From Sipunculus nudus (taxonomy: Eukaryota > Annelida > Sipuncula > Golfingiida > Sipunculidae): a DNA stretch of 64,000 nt. The stretch covers positions 5,503,900 to 5,567,899 of the forward strand of contig CM049322.1 in assembly GCA_026874595.1 (NCBI GenBank), given 5' to 3'. Under the pieces are notes generated by a model. That model saw only the letters and a list, made by a program, of their open reading frames with translations. It was not told the origin of the DNA and made no database searches. The position numbers and the translations under genes were made by a program. Within the stretch, counting starts at the first letter, position 1, and every line of letters starts with the position of its first letter. Positions 1 through 10,173 of the stretch are shown here, piece by piece.

Positions 1-552
1 GCAACGGCAAAAAACAGACCCCTCATTGGCGAGAAGCAAGCCCTCTACCAACAGGAAGTTAACTTCTAGTAGGAGCAAATGACTCGTGGTCAAGGACACT
101 ATATCGAAACCACACTCCTGGATTTCAGTGTAAAACCAATGCTGGTTTCTAGTTTATATTATGTTAAAATTTTCTTTGGGCATGCTCAAAATGTTCACAT
201 TGCATGCTCATCATCAAGATTAAAGAGAACAGCAATCCCTCTGTACTGACTGGAAGTTATTTCTTGTACAAGCAAGAGGTACAACCTGCCAATAGCACGA
301 TTGCAGCTTTCCCCTGACCACACCAACATAAACCCTTCACAGAAACAAGTCTATACTGTACAATCAAAAATAAGACATCTATAAAATTAAATTATTCTCT
401 TCAAGGAAACACTCTTTAACCTTTCTAGTCGCAAAATAAACCTCATTCTGATAGTCGTATACATATGAGACTTGTGTATTCTTGCGTACAACAAAGTTCA
501 CTTCCAATCTCTGTTTTGTCACCAGAACCATTTTCCCGCTTGGGCTCAAAGT
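1..552. repeat. Partial monomer at left window edge
   Basis: The window opens inside sub-repeat B, in the GCAACGGC stretch, and runs through the spacer and the fossil-exon segment to the phase mark at 553. It belongs to the 765-bp class because it carries the 13-bp insertion (CATAAACCCTTCACAG form, near 325-342). Confidence 0.93.
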
Positions 553-1027
553 TTAACGGTGCTTCATACACAGCATCAATTTTATACTTTCCAGGATCAA
601 TTCCTCTCTACTAACCAGAAGTGAACTCCTTCAACGGCAAAAAACAGACCCCTCAATAGCGAGAAGCCAGCCCTCTCCCAACAGGAAGTTAACTTCTGTT
701 AAAAGCAAAGCAAATGACTGTTCCAATATCAACAATTTTTCCATATTAGGTAGAAGTGAACTCCTGCAACGGCAAAAAACAGACCCCTCATTGGCGAGAA
801 GCAAGCCCTCTACCAACAGGAAGTTAACTTCTAGTAAGAGCAAATGACTCGTGGTCAAGGACACTATATCGAAACCACACTCCTGGATTTCAGTGTAAAA
901 CCAATGCTGGTTTCTAGTTTATATTATGTTAAAATTTTCTTTGGGCATGCTCAAAATGTTCACATTGCATGCTCATCATCAAATTTAAAGAGAACAGCAA
1001 TCCCTCTGTACTGACTGGAAGTTATTT

Positions 1028-1037
1028 CTTGTACAAG
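1028..1037. repeat. Perfect 10-bp palindrome CTTGTACAAG
   Basis: A self-complementary decamer sits in the spacer of most units. Some units break it, as in CATGTACAAG near 1779 and ATTGTACAAG near 17402 and 18132. No function can be assigned from sequence alone. Confidence 0.8.
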
Positions 1038-1130
1038 CAAGAGGTACATCCTGCCAATAGCAAGATTGCAGCTTTCTCCTGACCACACCAACAGAAACAA
1101 GTCTATACTCTAGAATCAAGAATAAGATAT

Positions 1131-1358
1131 TTATAAAACTAAACTATTCTCTTCAAGGAAACACTGTTTAACCCTTCTTGTCGCAAAATAAACCTCATCC
1201 TGATAGTCGTATACATATGAGACTTGTGTATTCTTGCGTACAACAAAGTTCCCTTCCAATCTTTTTTTTGTCACCAGAACCATCTCCCGCTTGGGCTCAA
1301 ACTTTAACGTTGCTTCATACACAGCATCAATTTTATACTTTCCAGGATCAATTCCTCT
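1131..1358 (-). pseudogene. Fossil-exon-like open frame (representative copy)
   Basis: The minus strand is open for 75 codons from RGIDPGKYKIDA through VYEATLKFEPKRE to CFLEENSLVL and a TAA stop. Two in-frame TAG codons lie immediately upstream, so there is no ATG start and a stand-alone gene is unlikely. Composition is mixed and charged, with alternating hydrophobic residues (VVRKNTQVSYVYDY), unlike the leucine-biased shadow frames elsewhere in the monomer. I do not recognise the family. The same frame, scored from the GTG 12 codons in, is open in the copies ending at 1882, 6995, 9250, 10001, 11512, 12263, 13014, 14508, 16024, 25028, 25779, 26530, 27281, 28797, 29548, 30299, 31050, 31801, 32552, 34819, 35570, 40921, 41672, 43188, 43939, 50772, 52288 and 53039. 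In most other monomers it is frameshifted, commonly by GGGAAAATGG replacing GGGAGATGG. The best reading is a captured exon fragment now decaying in the satellite. Confidence 0.4.
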
Positions 1359-1379
1359 CTACTAACCAGAAGTGAACTC

Positions 1380-1402
1380 CTGCAACGGCAAAAAACAGAC
1401 CC
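1380..1402 (-). other. Splice-acceptor-like tract (sub-repeat A)
   Basis: On the minus strand this reads as a T-rich tract ending CCGTTGCAG followed by GAG, which fits the eukaryotic 3' splice-site consensus (pyrimidine tract, then CAG/G). The same signal occurs 135 bp away in sub-repeat B (1515-1537), so most monomers carry two. A GTTAAC lying about 50 nt upstream could act as a branch region, but this is weak. In the frame of the nearby open reading frame, two stop codons follow the CAG before the coding-like part begins. This acceptor therefore does not directly feed that frame in the present sequence. Confidence 0.4.
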
Positions 1403-1435
1403 CTCAATAGCGAGTAGCCAGCCCTCTCCCAAGAG

Positions 1436-1447
1436 GAAGTTAACTTC
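1436..1447. repeat. Perfect 12-bp palindrome GAAGTTAACTTC
   Basis: The sequence is its own reverse complement and contains a GTTAAC core. It also occurs in sub-repeat B at 1571-1582. In many units the A copy is broken by a T-to-C change (GAAGTTAACCTC), for example near 6551, 22241 and 36641, while the B copy is usually intact. It could be a dyad protein-binding site or simply a conserved part of the duplicated block. Confidence 0.85.
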
Positions 1448-1470
1448 TGTTAAAAGCAAAGCAAATGACT

Positions 1471-1502
1471 GTTCCAATATCAACAATTTTTCCATATTAG
1501 GT
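1471..1502. repeat. Linker between sub-repeats A and B
   Basis: A 32-bp linker separates the A and B homology blocks, beginning GTTCCAATATCAAC and ending CATATTAGGT. It is strongly conserved. Small variants such as the T6 run near 24501, CCATTTTAGG near 37446 and 45816, and TCTTTCC near 5850 serve as block markers. Its repetition in the 884-bp units shows that the expanding period is A plus linker. Confidence 0.85.
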
Positions 1503-1600
1503 AGAAGTGAACTCCTGCAACGGCAAAAAACAGACCCCTCATTGGCGAGAAGCAAGCCCTCTACCAACAGGAAGTTAACTTCTAGTAGGAGCAAATGACT
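1503..1600. repeat. Sub-repeat B (reference copy)
   Basis: This is the second member of the internal duplication. It is homologous to A over about 98 bp and differs at GCAAGCCCTCTACC and AGTAGGAGC. B is followed by the monomer-specific spacer beginning CGTGGTCAAGG. A and B have clearly diverged but are both kept in nearly every unit, so the internal duplication predates the spread of the array. Confidence 0.92.
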
Positions 1601-1695
1601 CGTGGTCAAGGACACTATATCGAAACCACACTCCTGGATTTCAGTGTAAAACCAATGCTGGTTTCTAGTTTATATTATGTTAAAATTTTCTTTGG

Positions 1696-1726
1696 GCATG
1701 CTCAAAATGTTCACATTGCATGCTCA
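1696..1726. repeat. Direct repeat GCATGCTCA x2 flanking 13 bp
   Basis: Two identical 9-bp copies (1696-1704 and 1718-1726) are 22 bp apart. Many monomers have exactly one copy and lack the intervening 13 bp, reading GGGCATGCTCATCATC, for example near 3827, 14343, 18069 and 23226. That 22-bp loss accounts for most of the difference between the 751- and 729-bp classes. Slippage or single-strand annealing between the 9-mers is the simplest mechanism. Confidence 0.9.
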
Positions 1727-3569
1727 TCATCAAATTTAAAGAGAACAGCAATCCCTCTGTACTGACTGGAAGTTATTTCATGTACAAGCAAGAGGTATAT
1801 CCTGCCAATAGCAAGATTGCAGCTTTCTCCTGACCACACCAACAGAAACAAGTCTATACTCTAGAATCAAGAATAAGATATTTATAAAACTAAACTATTC
1901 TCTTCAAGGAAACACTGTTTAACCCTTCTAGTCGCAAAATAAACCTCATCCTGATAGTCGTATACATATGAGACTTGTGTATTCTTGCGTACAACAAAGT
2001 TCCCTTCCAATCTTTTTTTTGTCACCAGAACCATCTCCCGCTTGGGCTCAAACTTTAACGTTGCTTCATACACAGCATCAATTTTATACTTTCCAGGATC
2101 AATTCCTCTCTACTAACCAGAAGTGAACTCCTGCAACGGCAAAAAACAGACCCCTCAATAGCGAGAAGCCAGCCCTCTCCCAACAGGAAGTTAACTTCTG
2201 TTAAAAGCAAAGCAAATGACTGTTCCAATATCAACAATTTTTCCATATTAGGTAGAAGTGAACTCCTGCAACGGCAAAAAACAGACCCCTCATTGGCGAG
2301 AAGCAAGCCCTCTACCAACAGGAAGTTAACTTCTAGTAGGAGCAAATGACTCGTGGTCAAGGACACTATATCGAAACCACACTCCTGGATTTCAGTGTAA
2401 AACCAATGCTGGTTTCTAGTTTATATTATGTTAAAATTTTCTTTGGGCATGCTCAAAATGTTCACATTGCATGCTCATCATCAAGATTAAAGAGAACAGC
2501 AATCCCTCTGTACTGACTGGAAGTTATTTCTTGTACAAGCAAGAGGTACAACCTGCCAATAGCACGATTGCAGCTTTCCCCTGACCACACCAACATAAAC
2601 CCTTCACAGAAACAAGTCTATACTGTACAATCAAAAATAAGACATCTATAAAATTAAATTATTCTCTTCAAGGAAACACTCTTTAACCTTTCTAGTCGCA
2701 AAATAAACCTCATTCTGATAGTCGTATACATATGAGACTTGTGTATTCTTGCGTACAACAAAGTTCACTTCCAATCTGTGTTTTGTCACCAGAACCATTT
2801 TCCCGCTTAGGCTCAAAGTTTAACGGTGCTTCATACACAGCATCAATTTTATACTTTCCAGGATCAATTCCTCTCTACTAGCCAGAAGTGAACTCCTGCA
2901 ACGGCAAAAAACAGACCCCTCTATAGCGAGAAGCCAGCCCTCTCCCAACAGGAAGTTAACTTCTGTTAAAAGCAAAGCAAATGACTGTTCCAATATCAAC
3001 AATTTTTCCATATTAGGTAGAAGTGAACTCCTGCAACGGCAAAAAACAGACCCCTCATTGGCGAGAAGCAAGCCCTCTACCAACAGGAAGTTAACTTCTA
3101 GTAAGAGCAAATGACTCGTGGTCAAGGACACTATATCGAAACCACACTCCTGGATTTCAGTGTAAAACCAATGCTGGTTTCTAGTTTATATTATGTTAAA
3201 ATTTTCTTTGGGCATGCTCAAAATGTTCACATTGCATGCTCATCATCAAAATTAAAGAGAACACAAATCCCTCTGTACTGACTGGAAGTTAATTCTTGTA
3301 CAAACAAGAGGTACATCCTGCCAATAGCAAGATTGCAGCTTTCTCCTGACCACACCAACAGAAACAAGTCTATACTTCACAATCAAGAATAAGATATCTA
3401 TAAAACTAAATTATTCTCTTCAAGGACACTGTTAAACCTTTCTAGTCGTAAAATAAACCTCATCCTGATAGTCGTATACATATGAGACTTGTGTATTCTT
3501 GCGTACAACAAAGTTCACTTCCAATCTGTGTTTTGTCACCAGAACCATTTTCCCGCTTAGGCTCAAAGT

Positions 3570-4163
3570 TTAACGGTGCTTCATACACAGCATCAATTTT
3601 ATACTTTCCAGGATCAATTCCTCTCTACTAGCCAGAAGTGAACTCCTGCAACGGCAAAAAACAGATCCCTCAATAGCGAGAAGCAAGCCCTCTACCAACA
3701 GGAAGTTAACTTCTAGTAGGAGCAAATGACTCGTGGTCAAGGACACGATATCGAAACACACTCCTGGATTTCAGTGTGAAACCAATGCTGGTTTCTAGTT
3801 TATAGTATGTTAAAATTTTCTTTGGGCATGCTCATCATCAAAATTAAAGAGAACAGCAATCCCTCTGTACTGACTGGAAGTTATTTCTTGTACAAGCAAG
3901 AGGTAAATTGTGCCAATAGCAAGATTGCAGCTTTCTCCTGACCACACCAACAGAAACAAGTCTATACTGTACAATCAAGAATAAGATATCTATAAAACTA
4001 AACTATTCTCTTCAAGGAAACACTGTTTAACCTTTCTAGTCGCAAAATAAACCTCATCCTGATAGTCGTATACATATGAGACTTGTGTATTCTTGCGTAC
4101 AACAAAGTTCACTTCCAATCTGTGTTTTGTCACCAGAACCATTTTCCCGCTTAGGCTCAAAGT
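3570..4163. repeat. Contracted 594-bp monomer with a single A/B hybrid sub-repeat
   Basis: This unit has only one sub-repeat (3634-3731) in place of A plus B. Its 5' part carries the A-type marker AGATCCCTCAATAGCG seen in the next unit at 4258. Its 3' part carries B-type GCAAGCCCTCTACC and AGTAGGAGC. The length is 135 bp below the 729-bp class, exactly one A-plus-linker period. Recombination between A and B, within the shared AATAGCGAGAAGC stretch, explains it. Confidence 0.9.
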
Positions 4164-5667
4164 TTAACGGTGCTTCATACACAGCATCAATTTTATACTT
4201 TCCAGGATCAATTCCTCTCTACTAGCCAGAAGTGAACTCCTGCAACGGCAAAAAACAGATCCCTCAATAGCGAGAAGCCAGCCCTCTCCCAATAGGAAGT
4301 TAACTTCTGTTAAAAGCAAAGCAAATGAATGTATCAATATCAACAATTTTTCCATATTAGGTAGAAGTGAACTCCTGCAACGGCAAAAAACAGACCCCTC
4401 AATAGCGAGAAGCAAGCCCTCTACCAACAGGAAGTTAACTTCTAGTAGGAGCAAATGACCCGTGGTCAAGGACATTATATCGAAACACACTCCTGGATTT
4501 TAGTGTAAAACCAATGCTGGTTTCTAGTTTATATTATGTTAAAATTTTCTCTGGGCATGCTCAAAATGTTCACATTGCATGCTCATCATCAAATTTAAAG
4601 AGAACAGCAATCCCTCTGTACTGACTGGAAGTTATTTCTTGTACAAGCAAGAGGTACATCCTGCCAATAGCAAGATTGCAGCTTTCTCCTGACCACACCA
4701 ACAGAAACAAGTCTATACTTCACAATCAAGAATTAGATATTTATAAAACTAAACTATTCTCTTCAAGGAAACACTGTTTAACCTTTCTAGTCGCAAAATA
4801 AACCTCATCCTGATAGTCGTATACATATGAGACTTGTGTATTCTTGCGTACAACAAAGTTCACTTCCAATCTTTTTTTTGTCACCAGAACCATTTTCCCG
4901 CTTGGGCTCAAAGTTTAACGGTGCTTCATATACAGCATCAATTTTATACTTTCCAGGATCAATTCCTCTCTACTAGCCAGAAGTGAACTCCTGCAACGGC
5001 AAAAAACAGACCCCTCAATAGCGAGAAGCCAGCCCTCTCCCAACAGGAAGTTAACCTCTGTTAAAAGCAAAGCAAATGACTGTTCCAATATCAACAATTT
5101 TTCCATATTAGGTAGAAGTGAACTCCTGCAACGGCAAAAAACAGTCCCCTCAATAGCGAGAAGCAAGCCCTCTACCAACAGGAAGTTAACTTCTAGTAGG
5201 AGCAAATGACTCGTGGTCAAGGACACTATATTGAAACACACTCCTGGATTTCAGTGTAAAACTAATGCTGGTTTCTAGTTTATATTATGATAAAATTTTC
5301 TTTGGGCATGCTCAAAATGTTCACATTGCATGCTCATCATCAAATTTAGAGAGAACAGCAATCCCTCTGTACTGACTGGAAGTTATTTCTTGTACAAGCA
5401 AGAGGTACATCCTGCCAATAGCAAGATTGCAGCGTTTTCCTGACCACACCAACAGAAACAAGTCTATACTGTACAATCAAGAATAAGATATCTATAAAAC
5501 TCAATTATTCTCTTCAAGGAAACACTGTTTTACCTTTCTAATCGCAAAATAAACCTCATCCTGATAGTCGTATACATATGAGACTTGTGTATTCTTGCGT
5601 ACAACAAAGTTCACTTCCAATCTGTTTTTTTTGTCACCAGAACCATTTTCCCGCTTGGGCTCAAAGT
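4164..5667. repeat. Two monomers related to the block at 23566, 39459 and 48558
   Basis: Phase marks lie at 4164 and 4915 (both intervals about 751-753 bp). The first unit shares AGATCCCTCAATAG, CCCAATAGG and ATGACCCGTGG with units at 23566, 39459 and 48558. The second shares CATATACAGC with those at 24317, 40210 and 49309, but has an ordinary A+B structure where the other three carry an extra A copy. It therefore looks like the arrangement before the extra A copy appeared. Confidence 0.85.
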
Positions 5668-5722
5668 TTAACGGTGCTTCATACACAGCATCAATTTTAT
5701 ACTTTCCATGATCAATTCCTCT
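5501..5722 (-). pseudogene. Fossil-exon copy with a compensated frameshift
   Basis: This copy has the +1 change seen in disrupted copies (GGGAAAATGG), which turns the middle into RENGSGDK. A longer A8 run followed by CAG then restores the original frame at NRLEVNFVVRKNTQ. The frame stays open for 73 codons. The near-identical copy at 7755-7976 carries the same pair of changes because both lie in the 2.255-kb duplication, so this is one event seen twice. Compensation could reflect past coding constraint or chance homopolymer slippage. Confidence 0.45.
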
Positions 5723-8700
5723 CTACTAGCCAGAATTAAACTCCTGCAACGGCAAAAAACAGACCCCTCAATAGCGAGAAGCCAGCCCTCTCCCAACAGG
5801 AAGTTAACTTCTGTTAAAAGCAAAGCAAATGACTGTTACAATATCAACAATCTTTCCATATTAGGTAGAAGTGAACTCCTACAACGGCAAAAAAAAGACC
5901 CCTCAATAGCGAGAAGCAAGCCCTCTCCCAACAGGAAGTTAACTTCTAGTAGGAGCAAATGACTCGTGGTCAAGGACCCTATATCGAAACCACACTCCTG
6001 GATTTCAGTGTAAAACCAATGCTGGTTTCTAGTTTATATTATGTTAAAATTTTCTTTGGGCATGCTCAAAATGTTCACATTGCATGCTCATCATCAAAAT
6101 TAAAGAGAACACAAATCCCTCTGTACTGACTGGAAGTTAATTCTTGTACAAACAAGAGGTACATCCTGCCAATAGCAAGATTGCAGCTTTCTCCTGACCA
6201 CACCAACAGAAACAAGTCTATACTCTACAATCAAGAATAAGATATCTATAAAACTAAATTATTCTCTTCAAGGAAACACTGTTTAACCTTTCTAGTCGCA
6301 AAATAAACCTCATCCTGATAGTCGTATACATATGAGACTTGTGTATTCTTGCGTACAACAAAGTTCACTTCCAATCTGTGTTTTGTCACCAGAACAATTT
6401 TCCCGCTTGGGCTCAAAGTTTAACGGTGCTTCATACACAGCATCAATTTTATACTTTCCAGGATCAATTCCTCTCTACTAGCCAGAAGTGAACTCCTGCA
6501 ACGGCAAAAAACAGACCCCTCAATAGCGAGAAGCCAGCCCTCTCCCAACAGGAAGTTAACCTCTGTTAAAAGCAAAGCAAATGACTGTTCCAATATCAAC
6601 AATTTTTCCATATTAGGTAGAAGTGAACTCCTGCAACGGCAAAAAACAGACCCCTCAATAGCGAGAAGCAAGCCCTCTACCAACAGGAAGTTAACTTCTA
6701 GTAGGAGCAAATGACTCGTGGTCAAGGACACTATATCGAAACACACTCCTGGATTTCTGTGTAAAACCAATGCTGGTTTCTAGTTTATATTGTTAAAATT
6801 TTCTTTGGGCATGCTCAAAATGTTTACATTGCATGCTCATCATCAAATTTAAAGAGAACAGCAATCCTTCTGTACTGACTGGAAGTTATTTCTTGTACAA
6901 GCAAGAGGTACATCCTGCCATTAGCAAGATTGCAGCTTTCTCCTGACCACACCAACAGAAACAAGTCTATACTCTACAATCAAGAATAAGATATTTATAA
7001 AACTAAACTATTCTCTTCAAGGAAACACTGTTTAACCCTTCTAGTCGCAAAATAAACCTTAACCTGATAGTCGTATACATATGAGACTTGTGTATTCTTG
7101 CGTACAACAAAGTTCACTTCCAATCTTTTTTTTGTCACCAGAACCATCTCCCGCTTGGGCTCAAACTTTAACGGTGCTTCATACACAGAATCAATTTTAT
7201 ACTTTCCAGGATCAATTCCTCTCTACTAACCAGAAGTGAACTCCTTCAACGGCAAAAAACAGACCCCTCAATAGCGAGAAGCCAGCCCTCTCCCAACAGG
7301 AAGTTAACTTCTGTTAAAAGCAAAGCAAATGACTGTTCCAATATCAACAATTTTTCCATATTAGGTAGAAGTGAACTCCTGCAACGGCAAAAAACAGACC
7401 CCTCAATAGCGAGAAGCAAGCCCTCTACCAACAGGAAGTTAACTTCTAGTAAGAGCAAATGACTCGTGGTCAAGGACACTATATCGAAACCACACTCCTG
7501 GATTTCAGTGTAAAACCAATGCTGGTTTCTAGTTTATATTATGTTAAAATTTTCTTTGGGCATGCTCAAAATGTTCACATTGCATGCTCATCATCAAATT
7601 TAAAGAGAACAGCAATCCCTCTGTACTGACTGGAAGTTATTTCTTGTACAAGCAAGAGGTACATCCTGCCAATAGCAAGATTGCAGCTTTCTCCTGACCA
7701 CACCAACAGAAACAAGTCTATACTGTACAATCAAGAATAAGATATCTATAAAACTCAATTATTCTCTTCAAGGAAACACTGTTTAACCTTTCTAATCGCA
7801 AAATAAACCTCATCCTGATAGTCGTATACATATGAGACTTGTGTATTCTTGCGTACAACAAAGTTCACTTCCAATCTGTTTTTTTTGTCACCAGAACCAT
7901 TTTCCCGCTTGGGCTCAAAGTTTAACGGTGCTTCATACACAGCATCAATTTTATACTTTCCATGATCAATTCCTCTCTACTAGCCAGAATTAAACTCCTG
8001 CAACGGCAAAAAACAGACCCCTCAATAGCGAGAAGCCAGCCCTCTCCCAACAGGAAGTTAACTTCTGTTAAAAGCAAAGCAAATGACTGTTCCAATATCA
8101 ACAATCTTTCCATATTAGGTAGAAGTGAACTCCTACAACGGCAAAAAAACAGACCCCTCAATAGCGAGAAGCAAGCCCTCTCCCAACAGGAAGTTAACTT
8201 CTAGTAGGAGCAAATGACTCGTGGTCAAGGACCCTATATCGAAACCACACTCCTGGATTTCAGTGTAAAACCAATGCTGGTTTCTAGTTTATATTATGTT
8301 AAAATTTTCTTTGGGCATGCTCAAAATGTTCACATTGCATGCTCATCATCAAAATTAAAGAGAACACAAATCCCTCTGTACTGACTGGAAGTTAATTCTT
8401 GTACAAACAAGAGGTACATCCTGCCAATAGCAAGATTGCAGCTTTCTCCTGACCACACCAACAGAAACAAGTCTATACTCTACAATCAAGAATAAGATAT
8501 CTATAAAACTAAATTATTCTCTTCAAGGAAACACTGTTTAACCTTTCTAGTCGCAAAATAAACCTCATCCTGATAGTCGTATACATATGAGACTTGTGTA
8601 TTCTTGCGTACAACAAAGTTCACTTCCAATCTGTGTTTTGTCACCAGAACCATTTTCCCGCTTGGGCTCAAAGTTTAACGGTGCTTCATACACAGCATCA

Positions 8701-10173
8701 ATTTTATACTTTCCAGGATCAATTCCTCTCTACTAGCCAGAAGTGAACTCCTGCAACGGCAAAAAACAGACCCCTCAATAGCGAGAAGCCAGCCCTCTCC
8801 CAACAGGAAGTTAACCTCTGTTAAAAGCAAAGCAAATGACTGTTCCAATATCAACAATTTTTCCATATTAGGTAGAAGTGAACTCCTGCAACGGCAAAAA
8901 ACAGACCCCTCAATAGCGAGAAGCAAGCCCTCTACCAACAGGAAGTTAACTTCTAGTAGGAGCAAATGACTCGTGGTCAAGGACACTATATCGAAACACA
9001 CTCCTGGATTTCTGTGTAAAACCAATGCTGGTTTCTAGTTTATATTGTTAAAATTTTCTTTGGGCATGCTCAAAATGTTCACATTGCATGCTCATCATCA
9101 AATTTAAAGAGAACAGCAATCCTTCTGTACTGACTGGAAGTTATTTCTTGTACAAGCAAGAGGTACATCCTGCCATTAGCAAGATTGCAGCTTTCTCCTG
9201 ACCACACCAACAGAAACAAGTCTATACTCTACAATCAAGAATAAGATATTTATAAAACTAAACTATTCTCTTCAAGGAAACACTGTTTAACCCTTCTAGT
9301 CGCAAAATAAACCTTAACCTGATAGTCGTATACATATGAGACTTGTGTATTCTTGCGTACAACAAAGTTCACTTCCAATCTTTTTTTTGTCACCAGAACC
9401 ATCTCCCGCTTGGGCTCAAACTTTAACGGTGCTTCATACACAGAATCAATTTTATACTTTCCAGGATCAATTCCTCTCTACTAACCAGAAGTGAACTCCT
9501 TCAACGGCAAAAAACAGACCCCTCAATAGCGAGAAGCCAGCCCTCTCCCAACAGGAAGTTAACTTCTGTTAAAAGCAAAGCAAATGACTGTTCCAATATC
9601 AACAATTTTTCCATATTAGGTAGAAGTGAACTCCTGCAACGGCAAAAAACAGACCCCTCAATAGCGAGAAGCAAGCCCTCTACCAACAGGAAGTTAACTT
9701 CTAGTAAGAGCAAATGACTCGTGGTCAAGGACACTATATCGAAACCACACTCCTGGATTTCAGTGTAAAACCAATGCTGGTTTCTAGTTTATATTATGTT
9801 AAAATTTTCTTTGGGCATGCTCAAAATGTTCACATTGCATGCTCATCATCAAATTTAAAGAGAACAGCAATCCCTCTGTACTGACTGGAAGTTATTTCTT
9901 GTACAAGCAAGAGGTACATCCTGCCAATAGCAAGATTGCAGCTTTCTCCTGACCACACCAACAGAAACAAGTCTATACTCTACAATCAAGAATAAGATAT
10001 TTATAAAACTAAACTATTCTCTTCAAGGAAACACTGTTTAACCCTTCTAGTCGCAAAATAAACCTCATCCTGATAGTCGTATACATATGAGACTTGTGTA
10101 TTCTTGCGTACAACAAAGTTCCCTTCCAATCTTTTTTTTGTCACCAGAACCATCTCCCGCTTGGGCTCAAACT
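5668..10173. repeat. Trimer higher-order repeat, 2.255 kb, two copies
   Basis: Phase marks at 5668, 6420 and 7168 match those at 7922, 8675 and 9423 at an offset of 2254-2255 bp. Shared private variants include TTTCCATGATC with AGAATTAAACTCC (first unit), GGATTTCTGTG and TATATTGTT (second unit), and AACCTTAACC with CACAGAATC (third unit). Similarity appears to begin near 5450 and fade near 9960. Differences between copies are few, for example an A7 run near 8145 and TGTTTACATT (near 6821) versus TGTTCACATT (near 9077). This suggests a fairly recent duplication. Confidence 0.9.

Larger units (their letters stand above)
1368..1470. repeat. Sub-repeat A (reference copy)
   Basis: This is the first member of the internal duplication in the reference monomer. 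It starts at AGAAGTGAACTCC and ends at GCAAATGACT. The same 5' end recurs exactly 135 bp later at 1503. A is recognised in most units by GCCAGCCCTCTCCC and by GTTAAAAGCAAAGC near its end, where it is 5 bp longer than B. A copies occur once in ordinary monomers, twice in the 884-bp units, and are lost as a separate copy in the 594-bp unit. Confidence 0.92.
553..3569. repeat. Four mixed monomers (751, 751, 765, 750 bp)
   Basis: Phase marks lie at 553, 1304, 2055 and 2820. The unit starting at 1304 carries two markers, CGAGTAGCC and CCAAGAGG, in sub-repeat A; these are also found near 16306, 27566, 31333, 32835 and 41204. The unit at 2820 has CCCCTCTATAGCG in sub-repeat A, a marker otherwise seen at the starts of the 8.4-kb HOR copies near 34340, 42710 and 51810. 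These matches tie this block to distant segments rather than only to its immediate neighbours. Confidence 0.9.

Noticed and set aside
1185-1200. AATAAA in AAAATAAACC as a polyadenylation signal
   Set aside because: It lies on the + strand opposite the coding-like frame, in A-rich sequence of every monomer, with no transcript evidence.
1131-1358. Assignment of the fossil frame to a netrin-like/C345C domain
   Set aside because: A weak resemblance of the D-P-G and V-Y pattern was noticed, but the characteristic cysteine pattern is absent. I cannot support the family without a profile search.
1178-1375. Plus-strand 65-codon frame recurring at 16071, 27328, 28844, 31097, 32599, 34866, 40968, 43235 and 52335
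   Set aside because: It is the complement of the fossil-exon segment and exists only where CTTCTTGTCGC replaces the stop-containing CTTCTAGTCGC. It is a passive shadow of one variant.
1304-1615. Minus-strand 103-116-codon open frames rich in leucine, repeated in most monomers
   Set aside because: They run straight through the A/B duplication and the splice-acceptor-like tracts, so their repeated leucine-rich blocks simply translate sub-repeats A and B. They appear or break with one-base changes in A6/A7 runs, have no consistent start context, and overlap the more protein-like frame out of phase.
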